Below, one piece after another: positions 56,927 to 64,000 of a stretch of DNA of 64,000 nucleotides. The number at the start of each line of letters is the position of its first letter. Positions within the stretch are counted from its first letter, which is position 1. The stretch is from JBDHWG01 sp046328505. Its GTDB lineage: Bacteria > Chloroflexota > Anaerolineae > Epilineales > JAHCIE01. A model generated the notes under the pieces. That model made no database searches. It saw only the letters and a list, made by a program, of their open reading frames with translations, and was not told the origin of the DNA. Where the stretch lies: the NCBI GenBank assembly GCA_046328505.1, contig JAXLWL010000005.1, positions 738,163-802,162 on the forward strand. Reading direction: 5' to 3'. The position numbers were made by a program, and so were the translations under genes.

Positions 56927-58465
56927 ATGGTTATTGCTCCCCCTCGCGCTTTGCTCGTCTTGCGCCCACTTCTCGTCGCGCTCATGTTTGCGTGCATCGC
57001 CTTGAGCGTCGCTCAGCTTGTGCGTGCCTTCGTCCCCGAATGGAACGCGGTGTACGTGGTCGTCGGCGTTTTCCTGGTCAGCCTCGAAGCGTTCTACGCG
57101 CGGCAGATGGTGCGGCGAGAGCGGATGTGGGGGCGCGAGTGGTGGACTTTCCGTCTCGCCGAGTGGGTCGTCATCCTCGTGGCGTTGAAGCTTGTCAGCT
57201 ACGTCGCGCGGGGTCCACAGGCGTTGCTAAACGACATAGCTCTCTGGCAGCAGGACCCGCGAAACATTGTCACGCTCGAGTTCATGCTCGTGATCGTTCT
57301 GGCCTACTTCGCCTGGCTTGGCGCGGGTGACGTGGCGCGAGACTTCGAGGAGCTGGCGCAAGCGCCGGAGAGCGGCTACTTCGACCCGTCGCTCAGCCTG
57401 GCCGAGTTACAGCAGCTTTTCTTCAACGGCGGCATCATCCTGCTCATTGCGACCGGCCTCTCGTACGTCGGAGTGGCCACGCTCCTGGAATTGAACCGCC
57501 CGCCGGTCGGTGGACTGATTCTCAATGTTCTCGTATACTTTGTCCTGGGCTTGCTGCTGCTGAGCCAGGCGCGCTATGAGCTTCTGCACACGCGATGGCG
57601 CTTCAACGACATTCCTGCTTCCCAAAACATCGCATCGCGCTGGGCGCTACTGGCCGCCGTAACCCTGGTCCTGGTCGCCGTCGCCGTCTCCTTCCTACCC
57701 ACCCGCTACACCATCGGGCTGCTGACGGTTCTCAACTGGCTGCTCGGTCTCGTTGTATCCATCCTGTTCTTTCTCTGGCTTGTCACTGCTTATTACGCAT
57801 GGGCCTTCATAAGCTGGCTACTGACGCTCCTGTTTGGCAGGCCGCAAACGCCGCCGCTACCGCCCGCGATGCCGTCATTGCCGCAGGCGCCGCCGATGGT
57901 CGCGGGCAGCGACAGCGATTGGCTCGCGATGCTGCGCGGGATTATCTTCTGGGCGGTGCTGCTGTTTGTCGTCGGCTATGCCGCGTATCAGTTCATGCAG
58001 ACGCGGCGCGAGTGGGTGCAAGGTGCGGCGCGCCGGCCCGGCGTGGGACGCCTGCTGAGCCTTCTCGCGGCGTGGTGGGCGTGGCTGCGGGGCACAACGC
58101 GAAGTGTGGCGAGCGCCGTGCGCGAGCGGATGATCCGCGCGGCCCCAGCGGCTCTTCCGGCCCCGCCGCGCTGGCTGCGATTAGGGGGACTGTCGCCGCG
58201 CGAGCTAATCGTCTACTTCTATCTGTCTACCACCCAACGCGCCTCTCAACTCGGCGTCGGCCGGCCGCCGAGCCAGACGGCGCGGGAGTACGCCGAGCGT
58301 CTACGCTCGGTCGTGCCAGAAGGCGCGCCCGATGTCGAGACGCTGACGACGGCGTTCGAGACGGCGCGTTACTCGGCGAACGCCGTGACGCAGCAGGACA
58401 CGCGCCGACCGCGGCGCAGTTGGGAGCGCTTGCGTCACATACTGCGATCCCGACGTTCTCACTGA
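56927..58465 (+). CDS. Multi-pass membrane protein with C-terminal DUF4129
   Basis: 512 residues from ATG 56927, with GGAGGAG upstream. About ten helices are spread through the first 370 residues, with a Pro-rich linker at about 305-330. The last part has LSPRELIVYFYLSTTQRASQ and PSQTAREYAERLRSVVPEG, the DUF4129 pattern normally found at the end of bacterial membrane transglutaminases. The transglutaminase core (Cys-His-Asp) is absent. It pairs with the DUF58 gene five bases upstream and may form an envelope complex with it. Confidence 0.82.
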   Translation: MVIAPPRALLVLRPLLVALMFACIALSVAQLVRAFVPEWNAVYVVVGVFLVSLEAFYARQMVRRERMWGREWWTFRLAEWVVILVALKLVSYVARGPQALLNDIALWQQDPRNIVTLEFMLVIVLAYFAWLGAGDVARDFEELAQAPESGYFDPSLSLAELQQLFFNGGIILLIATGLSYVGVATLLELNRPPVGGLILNVLVYFVLGLLLLSQARYELLHTRWRFNDIPASQNIASRWALLAAVTLVLVAVAVSFLPTRYTIGLLTVLNWLLGLVVSILFFLWLVTAYYAWAFISWLLTLLFGRPQTPPLPPAMPSLPQAPPMVAGSDSDWLAMLRGIIFWAVLLFVVGYAAYQFMQTRREWVQGAARRPGVGRLLSLLAAWWAWLRGTTRSVASAVRERMIRAAPAALPAPPRWLRLGGLSPRELIVYFYLSTTQRASQLGVGRPPSQTAREYAERLRSVVPEGAPDVETLTTAFETARYSANAVTQQDTRRPRRSWERLRHILRSRRSH

Positions 58466-58658
58466 TTTCAGCGTACTCACGTGCCATCGGGGAACGAAAC
58501 TTGCTTGTGTTGCCAACGGAGGGCTAGGTCAAGCCATCTCCCACACCCGCCGGGGGCCGCCGCCCCAGGCTCATCTCTCTCTTCGCTTCTGCCCTCTCGA
58601 TGTCCGTCGTGATCCGCAAGAACAACCGAGATTCGTTTGGAAGGAGTAAGGAGCAAAG

Positions 58659-58907
58659 ATGGCTTCCCTGCACATGTTGTCCAAGGTCGGTGACGTGCGA
58701 GTGGACTGGGACCCGGACGCGGTCAAGGTCGGAGATCCCGAGGCGCTGGAGGCGATCGCTGAGGCCGAGCGGATTCTGGCCGAGGCACGGGCGATGGGCG
58801 CAACCGCCTTCATCGTGAAGGAAGACGAGCCCACGCGGGTGATGGATGAGTTCGATCCAAAGGCAGAGCAGAAGGTCGTCGTCGTCCCGCGCATCGTGGG
58901 TGGATGA
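58659..58907 (+). CDS. Small conserved protein ending in Gly-Gly
   Basis: 82 residues behind an AAGGAG site. VRVDWDPDAVKVGDPEALEA is followed by an alpha helix (AIAEAERILAEARAMGATAF), then MDEFDPKAEQKVVVVPRIVGG-type tail (last residues VVVPRIVGG). The pattern of a short helix, an FDP motif and a terminal Gly-Gly recurs in uncharacterised bacterial proteins. It is followed 17 bases later by another small conserved gene; the two probably work together. No function is known. Confidence 0.68.
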   Translation: MASLHMLSKVGDVRVDWDPDAVKVGDPEALEAIAEAERILAEARAMGATAFIVKEDEPTRVMDEFDPKAEQKVVVVPRIVGG

Positions 58908-58924
58908 GGTCGAGGTAATCGCCT

Positions 58925-59359
58925 ATGCCGGCTGTGCTGATTCCCGCGGTTCTTCTGGCGCTGGTTGCCCTGGCCGTCCTGGCGGCTGTGTGCTGCGTTC
59001 CTCGAGAGCACCTGATGCGCCCATGGAACAAGTTCGTTGACTACGTGGCCGCGCAGTATCGGGCAGAGCAGACGGCGCGTCGTCTGCTGCGTCAGACACT
59101 GCGCTCCGACGAGTTCAAGCAGATGGAAGAGCGCGGCTACCTGGAGGTCACAAGCCCCAGCACGCCGGGCCGCGTGTACCGGATACCGTACGGTCCGGGC
59201 CGCGTCGCCGTGTACGACAACAACCGCTTCAGCATGAGTCTGTGCGTGCAGCCGACCCAGTGGCTTCCGGGCGGCGACGTGGTGCTCATGCACAAGCTGC
59301 ATATCGAGGCAAACGAGGAGCAGTATCTGTCGACGGCGAACCACCTCCGCTTCGCCTGA
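58925..59359 (+). CDS. Membrane-anchored small conserved protein
   Basis: 144 residues: one N-terminal helix (about 4-25, with Cys22-Cys23), a basic helix (RAEQTARRLLRQTLRSDEF), then a compact domain with GRVYRIPYGPGRVAVYD, LPGGDVVLMHKLHIEANEEQ and a final STANHLRF. The L-P-x-x-D...K-L...E-A-N-E-E pattern is one I associate with uncharacterised proteins of several phyla. It is partnered with the upstream Gly-Gly protein. Function unknown. Confidence 0.7.
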   Translation: MPAVLIPAVLLALVALAVLAAVCCVPREHLMRPWNKFVDYVAAQYRAEQTARRLLRQTLRSDEFKQMEERGYLEVTSPSTPGRVYRIPYGPGRVAVYDNNRFSMSLCVQPTQWLPGGDVVLMHKLHIEANEEQYLSTANHLRFA

Positions 59360-59367
59360 GACAAATC

Positions 59368-59432
59368 CGCCACAGAGAACACAGAGAACAGGAGCAACGG
59401 CTCCTCTCTGTGGTCTCCGTGCCTCTGTGGCG
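59368..59432. repeat. CACAGAG-type inverted repeat, copy 2 (between convergent genes)
   Basis: CGCCACAGAG (59369-59378) pairs with CTCTGTGGCG (about 59423-59432), with further pairing inwards (AGGAGC / GCTCCT around AACG). It lies between the small-protein gene (+) and RNase J (-) and could terminate both. The relative at 53710-53780 shows it is dispersed. Confidence 0.75.
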
Positions 59433-59442
59433 ATTCTTTGGT

Positions 59443-61170
59443 CTATACCCGCATGACGACGGGCAGGATCATCGGGCGGCGGCCGGTGCGCTGGTAGACA
59501 AATTCGCCCAGCGTCGCCTTAATCATCTCCTCGACGCCCTCCGGGATGCGGTGCGACTGGCCGCCAATCGCCTCAATGACGACCTGGCGCGCCTCGTCGA
59601 GCAGGTCTTCCGCGTCGGGCCGATACACGAACCCGCGCGATACCAGCTCCGTATCCACCAGTTCCCCCACCTCATCCAGCACCGCGATTGCCACCAGAAA
59701 GCCGTCCTTCGCCAGGTGGTGCCGGTCACGTAGAACTACCTGGCCGATGTCCCCAATCCCCAGACCGTCGACGAACACGCTGCCCGCCGGCACCTCATCG
59801 ATGATGTCGCCGCCGTCTTCGCCGAGCGCGAGAACTTCGCCGTTCTCCAGGATGAAGATGCGCTGGCGCGGCACGCCCAGCGCCTCCCCTAGCTCGGCGT
59901 GCATCACCAGGTGACGGAACTCACCCTGGATGGGGACGAAATACGTCGGCCGCGTCAGGCTGAGCATGAGCTTCTGCTCCTCGCGGGCGGCGTGGCCGGA
60001 GACGTGAACCAGCCCAATCGCGCCGCCGGGCAGCGGCGCCGACTGGTAGAAGACGCGCGCGCCGAGGCGGAACAGGTTGTTGATGGTGCGGTAGACCATC
60101 TCCTCGTTGCCAGGGATGGGCGTCGCCGATAACACGACGGTGTCGCCCGGCTTGATGCTCACCTGGCGGTGCTCGCCGTTGGCGATGCGCGTCAGAGCCG
60201 ACGTCGGCTCGCCCTGGGAGCCGGTGCAAACGATCGCGACGCGCTCATCGGGCAGCCGGTCCAGCTCGTCTACCCGCACCAGCCGCCCTTGGGGGACGGT
60301 CAGGTAGCCAAGCTCACGCGCCATGGCCGTGTTGTCCTGCATGCTGCGCCCGACCACGCCGACTTCCCGTCCGTGCTGGTAGGCCGCATCGATGACCTGC
60401 TGCACGCGCGAGATGTTCGAGGCGAAGGTGGCCACGATCACGCGCCCTTCCGCTGTCGCGAAGATGCGGTTGAACGTCTCGTTGACGGCTTCCTCGGATG
60501 GTGTGTGGCCGGGACGGTCGGCATTGGTGCTGTCGGACAGGAGAGCGAGAACGCCGCGCGCGCCGAACTCCGCCAGTTTCTGCACATCCGTCGGTCGGCC
60601 GTGGCGCGGCGTGTAGTCGAACTTGTACTCGCCAGTGTGAACGACAAGGCCGGCTGCGGTTGTGATGGCGTAGCCGACCGCGTCAGGAATGGAGTGGCTG
60701 ACGGGGAACGCTTCGACCGCGAAGGGCCCCAGCGTGATGCGCGAGTCTTGCTCGATGGTGTGGAGGTCAGCATCGCGCAGGAGCTTGTGCTCCTTGAGCT
60801 TGACCTCGATGAGGCCGCGCGTCAGAGGCGTCGCGTAGACCGGCACGCGATAGGGCGGCGTCTCGGGCGTTTCCGGCTCGTCCGCCGCGTTCGCCGCGCC
60901 GGGCGGGCCTTGCAGGTCGCGCAGGAAGTACGGGATAGCGCCAATGTGGTCCTCGTGGCCGTGGGTCACGAAGAGGGCCAGAAAATCGTCGCGGCGCTCG
61001 CGCAAGAACGTGAAGTCGGGAATGACAATGTCGATGCCGAGCATGTCGCGCTCGGGGAACATCAGGCCGCAGTCTATGGCGATGAGCTTGCCCGCGTACT
61101 CGATGACCGTCATGTTGCGGCCGATTTCACCGACGCCACCCAGGGGAATGATATTTATCCGTTCAGGCAT
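59443..61170 (-). CDS. rnj: Ribonuclease J
   Basis: 575 residues of the metallo-beta-lactamase / beta-CASP family. The zinc motif THGHEDHIGAIPYF includes H70, H72, D74 and H75. LGGVGEIGRNM opens the protein, SDSTNADRPGHTPSE is the beta-CASP entry, and HVSGHAAREE carries the late His motif. The C-terminal domain (from about 460) matches the oligomerisation region. It processes and degrades mRNA and rRNA from the 5' end or internally. There is one copy in this window. Confidence 0.95.
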   Translation of the reverse strand: MPERINIIPLGGVGEIGRNMTVIEYAGKLIAIDCGLMFPERDMLGIDIVIPDFTFLRERRDDFLALFVTHGHEDHIGAIPYFLRDLQGPPGAANAADEPETPETPPYRVPVYATPLTRGLIEVKLKEHKLLRDADLHTIEQDSRITLGPFAVEAFPVSHSIPDAVGYAITTAAGLVVHTGEYKFDYTPRHGRPTDVQKLAEFGARGVLALLSDSTNADRPGHTPSEEAVNETFNRIFATAEGRVIVATFASNISRVQQVIDAAYQHGREVGVVGRSMQDNTAMARELGYLTVPQGRLVRVDELDRLPDERVAIVCTGSQGEPTSALTRIANGEHRQVSIKPGDTVVLSATPIPGNEEMVYRTINNLFRLGARVFYQSAPLPGGAIGLVHVSGHAAREEQKLMLSLTRPTYFVPIQGEFRHLVMHAELGEALGVPRQRIFILENGEVLALGEDGGDIIDEVPAGSVFVDGLGIGDIGQVVLRDRHHLAKDGFLVAIAVLDEVGELVDTELVSRGFVYRPDAEDLLDEARQVVIEAIGGQSHRIPEGVEEMIKATLGEFVYQRTGRRPMILPVVMRV

Positions 61171-61229
61171 GAGACCCTCTAAACAATAAAGCTTGTCACC
61201 TTAAGCATAGCAAAAGGCCGCGGCGTTTG

Positions 61230-61266
61230 CCATTGGGGATGGTTCGCTCCGCTCAGTGTGACAATG
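61230..61266. repeat. REP-like unit upstream of rnj
   Basis: CATTGGGGATGGTTCGCTCC followed by GCTCAGTGTGACAATGG. The ends CCATTG / CAATGG are inverted, and the core is a relative of the unit at 44130-44160. It separates the DNA methyltransferase end from the RNase J start. Confidence 0.6.
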
Positions 61267-61272
61267 GAATCG

Positions 61273-62615
61273 CTATAGTTTCTGCATCACGACCGCGCTC
61301 TCTCGCAGATAGGTTCGGCTGCCGCCCCAGCGGGCGAGCTGCTGGGCGCTGGTGTTCATGCGCCGCGCGACGTAGATGCCGTCGGTCACGAGGCCCAGGC
61401 GCTGGCCGATGCGCGCCAGCAACGCATCCGTCGGAATCGGAACACCGCCGTAGGCGGAGTTGGCGACGATGCACACCAGATACGCCCCGGGCTTCAGCAC
61501 GCGCGCCTGCTCCGCCAGGGCCAGGTACATGTCGTCGAAGTAGGCTTCGATCATGGCCGGGATGCGCGGGTTCCACAGGTTCGCCTGATCAATCGCCTCG
61601 ATGAGCGCGGTCAGCGGCGGGTAGTTCAGGTAGCCGGTCGGCGAGATGGGGGTGCTGACGTGGGAGCGCAGCGACGAGCCGCGCACTGGCGGAACTCGCT
61701 CGCGCTCTGCACGAAATCCAGCAGCCACATCTCCAGCTTGTAAACCTCGGCGTAGTCGAACGAGTTGAGGTAGGGCGGCGAGTAGACGATCATGTCCACG
61801 CTGTTGTCGGTCACCCCGGCCAAACGCCGCGCGTCGCCCTGGCGAATGTTCACGTCCGCCAGCCGCGCCCGGTCGCGCACGTCGGCACGCTTGCGCAGGT
61901 CCTCGATCATGCGCCGCGCCTGCCCCGTAAACGCCTCGCGCACCGGCGCCGGTGTCCGCGCGCGGCGGACGACCTTCAGCCCCTTGCCGTCCTTACGCGC
62001 CAGGCTGGTGCGCTCGACGATGGCAGCCAGGGCGAGTTGGAAGAAGCAGCGCCACAGCGGCTCGTCCAGCGCGGCGATGCGCTCCTTGACCAGGAGCAGA
62101 TCGGCGAGGGCGTCCGGCGTGTAGAGGCGGTTGAACGACGACAGGTTCGGCGGCTCGATGGCCGGTTCCCCGCCGGCCGCCGTCAGCTCGGGCAGGAGCG
62201 CGTCGAGGGCGTCCGGCTCGTAGCGCGGCCAGGCGAGCTTCGTCTGGCCGACGAAGGCGAGGAACGGGTTGTGCTCGATGCCCAGGGCGTCGATGCCGGC
62301 GAACTGGCACGTGAGCGCCGTCGTGCCGGAGCCGCTGAATGGGTCCAGGACGAGCGGCCCGTAAGCCGACTCCGAGCGGTGGGTGAGGCGCGCGCCGCGG
62401 CGGGCGACGTGGTCGGGGAAGGCCGGGTTGGCGAAGCGCTGGAACGCCCAGTGGACGATGCCCGGCGCGAAGCCCTCTTTGAAGTAGTACCAGCCGTGGA
62501 TGGGGTGCTCGAGGTTCGTCCCGAAGTTGACAATGGCCTTGAGCTTGGGGACGTTCTCGTAGTCGTAGGGGACCCCCGCGTCAATGTCGCGGTAGACCGG
62601 TTCGAGGGCGTTCAT
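61273..62615 (-). CDS. Orphan DNA methyltransferase (N4-cytosine/N6-adenine type), frame-shifted
   Basis: The N-terminal part is read from 62615 and has VLDPFSGSGTTALTCQFAG (SAM binding) and MIVYSPPYLNSFDYAEVYKL, the catalytic (D/S)-P-P-Y motif, in beta-type order. At about 61686 the frame breaks: the text EFRQ continues as VRGSSLRSHVSTPISPTGYL in another frame to the stop at 61273. One extra G (CAGGTGCGC instead of CAGTGCGC) would restore a single protein of about 447 residues. No restriction endonuclease is nearby, so it is an orphan methylase. It lies 15 bases after the UDG gene. Confidence 0.8.
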
Positions 62616-62630
62616 CAGCAGGAAAGTAGA

Positions 62631-63281
62631 TTAGAACAGCGACAATTGAGTCGGCGGCGGCGTCTCGTCAGGCCCCTGGTCGTCCTTCGACTTCGGCTGC
62701 GCCTCTTCCTTCTCCAGCGCGGCCAGCAGGCGGGGAATCTTCGCGAAATCTTCTTCGATCTGCCGCTTCACGTCGGGGCTGCGCAGGCCTGCCGCCGGGT
62801 GGTACATCGTCATGACCACGCGGTCGCCGCAGCGCCGCGCCCGCCCGTGCACCTGGCTGATCTTGAGGCCCGCGCCGCAGAACCAGGCCATGCTGTAGCG
62901 GCCCAGCGTGATAATCACCCTGGGCTGGATGATGGCGAGCTGTTGCTCCAGCCACGTGCGGCACGCCTCGATCTCGTCCGGCAGCGGGTCGCGATTGCCC
63001 GGCGGGCGCGACTTCACGACGTTGGTGATGTAGACATCCTCGCGCTTCAGCCCGGCCATCCCCAACAGCTCGGTGAGCCACTGCCCCGACGCCCCGACGA
63101 ACGGCCGGCCCAACTGGTCCTCGCGCTGCCCCGGCGCCTCCCCGACGAGCATGATCTGCGCGGTCGCCGGCCCCTCACCGGGCACGGCCTGGGTCCGCGT
63201 CTTGCACAGGTCACAGCGCTCGCAGGCGCGCACCTCGGCGTGAAGTCTTTCCAGGGCCGCGCGGCGCTCGCTCACATCCAT
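62631..63281 (-). CDS. udg: Family 4 uracil-DNA glycosylase
   Basis: 216 residues from ATG 63281 (GGAAGGA upstream). Motif A GEAPGQREDQLGRPFVG (47-63) and motif B YHPAAGL (160-166) are present. The iron-sulphur ligands C20, C23 and C107 are seen. The fourth, usually Cys in a V-K-C-R-P-P-G-N-R loop, is Ser91 (VVKSRPPGNR), which is unusual. The protein ends in QLSLF, the consensus sliding-clamp-binding pentapeptide. It removes uracil from DNA. The symbol is generic. Confidence 0.92.
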   Translation of the reverse strand: MDVSERRAALERLHAEVRACERCDLCKTRTQAVPGEGPATAQIMLVGEAPGQREDQLGRPFVGASGQWLTELLGMAGLKREDVYITNVVKSRPPGNRDPLPDEIEACRTWLEQQLAIIQPRVIITLGRYSMAWFCGAGLKISQVHGRARRCGDRVVMTMYHPAAGLRSPDVKRQIEEDFAKIPRLLAALEKEEAQPKSKDDQGPDETPPPTQLSLF

Positions 63282-63444
63282 AGGGGCATCCTTCCGGGGC
63301 AAACAGAGGTATCAGGGGTCACTCAGCAAAACTCATGCTAAGGAGACGGGGCTCGCATGTAGCAGTGATAGTAGCGGAGACACGGGCTAAAGTCAACCGC
63401 AGTAGTGCTGTCGACTCCCACAAAAAGCACCTACCGGGTCGGGA

Positions 63445-63999
63445 CTACCAGTCATCTGTTTTGAATTCGCTTTTCCATGCTGCAGTTTCTTGGGTAGAAA
63501 ATGGATCTTGATCGTATCCGGCGTGGGAATGAAGGATAACAATCATTTTGCGTGTGTCGTCAAAGAATCTCTGTGTGATTTCCAAGCGAAGCTGGCCTTC
63601 CCATGAGGTCTTCTTCAATCGCGGTTTCTGCCCTAACAGCAGTTTCTGCTCGCTGCGATCAGTCAGATGCGCCGTCTTGCCATGTACTACAGCGTCCCGA
63701 AACCTGAATATCTCGATGAAGCTCTGGAAGGGGGGGCGATCATAAAGCACTGTGTAACCAATGGCGGTTGTCACGCGATCTAGTTTATCTCTAGGGCTTA
63801 GCTTACGCTCGAGGTTGCCCCACTGGGGAACCTTCTCCATTCCAAGGTGGTTGAGATACGCCTCAATGCAAAAGGCTGAGAACAAGTTCGCGGCCATGGA
63901 GTTGTAGAATCGGCCCTCCTCAGTGGCCTTGGCCTGCTCCAGCATATGCCAGCTTGCAGTGTGCAAGACCACGTAGGTAATCAGCTTTCTGTCGGAAGT
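63445..63999 (-). CDS. Uncharacterised protein, 5' end outside the window
   Basis: The frame stays open to the window edge (SDRKLITYVVLHTASWHMLE), so the start is outside; 184 codons are visible. It is a mostly helical, soluble protein with EQAKATEEGRFYNSMAANLF, IEAYLNHLG, then FQSFIEIFRFRDAVVHGKTA. The R-D-x-x-V-H-G/N pattern is common in HEPN-like and abortive-type nuclease families and in unrelated uncharacterised proteins, so I do not claim one. It is a stretch with lower GC than its neighbours, possibly acquired. Confidence 0.6.
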   Translation of the reverse strand, partial: TSDRKLITYVVLHTASWHMLEQAKATEEGRFYNSMAANLFSAFCIEAYLNHLGMEKVPQWGNLERKLSPRDKLDRVTTAIGYTVLYDRPPFQSFIEIFRFRDAVVHGKTAHLTDRSEQKLLLGQKPRLKKTSWEGQLRLEITQRFFDDTRKMIVILHSHAGYDQDPFSTQETAAWKSEFKTDDW

Positions 64000-64000
64000 G

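Noticed and set aside
63445..63999. Calling the terminal gene a HEPN or abortive-infection protein
   Set aside because: Only a loose R-D-x-x-V-H-G pattern supports it, and the 5' end is missing.
1..64000. CRISPR arrays, prophage, IS elements, tRNA or rRNA genes
   Set aside because: No regularly spaced direct repeats, transposase, integrase or phage structural genes were seen, and I found no tRNA T-loop with matching cloverleaf. I cannot run a covariance search, so a missed tRNA is possible.

Overview
This is a GC-rich, densely packed bacterial chromosomal segment. I see no phage, IS element, CRISPR array, rRNA or tRNA in it. The gene mix fits a member of the Chloroflexota: a lycopene-cyclase-type membrane protein, three multi-pass GT39-type glycosyltransferases (two with the same C-terminal beta-sandwich), a long CTC-type bL25, mreBCD-mrdA next to minCDE, cohesin/dockerin secreted proteins, RNase J, a family-4 UDG, many two-component systems, and REP-like palindromes. 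This placement is an inference from gene content, not a phylogeny.

Layout. 1-2.2 kb: carotenoid cyclase tail, plsY, a small membrane protein and an EamA transporter. 2.3-7.8 kb (minus): an arginine operon argC - methyltransferase - HD protein - argB - argD - GNAT (NAGS-like). Ahead of argC lies what looks like a ribosome-mediated attenuator, with a consensus promoter, an Arg-rich leader peptide, an antiterminator segment at its stop codon and an intrinsic terminator. 7.8-18.5 kb (plus): two M20 hydrolases, an amidase, an aminotransferase, an acidic protein and two GT39 enzymes. 18.5-25 kb (minus): a PhoR/PhoB-like two-component system with four 11-bp-spaced repeats upstream, a cohesin-dockerin-cohesin protein, and an O-antigen-ligase-like protein fused to a degenerate glycoside-hydrolase-like domain. 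25-32.6 kb (plus): rplY, mreBCD, mrdA, then minCDE from its own promoter (cell shape and division-site selection).

32.6-42.4 kb (minus): an operon of a pseudo-receiver, a free-standing winged-helix protein and two large lipoprotein hydrolases (an M1 metallopeptidase and an amidase plus TAP-type alpha/beta hydrolase fusion), preceded by a TPR-GAF histidine kinase and NarL regulator pair. 42.6-49.3 kb: a D-threonine-aldolase-like PLP enzyme, small proteins, a MATE transporter, radA and a DUF1254 protein. 49.4-55.6 kb (minus): GT39, B12-binding protein, ANTAR regulator, GAF kinase and NAD synthetase. 55.7-64 kb: a DUF58/DUF4129 pair, two small conserved proteins, RNase J, an orphan DNA methyltransferase, UDG and a partial unknown gene.

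Three coding disruptions (two in the M1 peptidase, one in the DNA methyltransferase) each look like loss of one base from a homopolymer. That pattern suggests sequencing or assembly error rather than pseudogenes, and should be checked before any biology is read into them.
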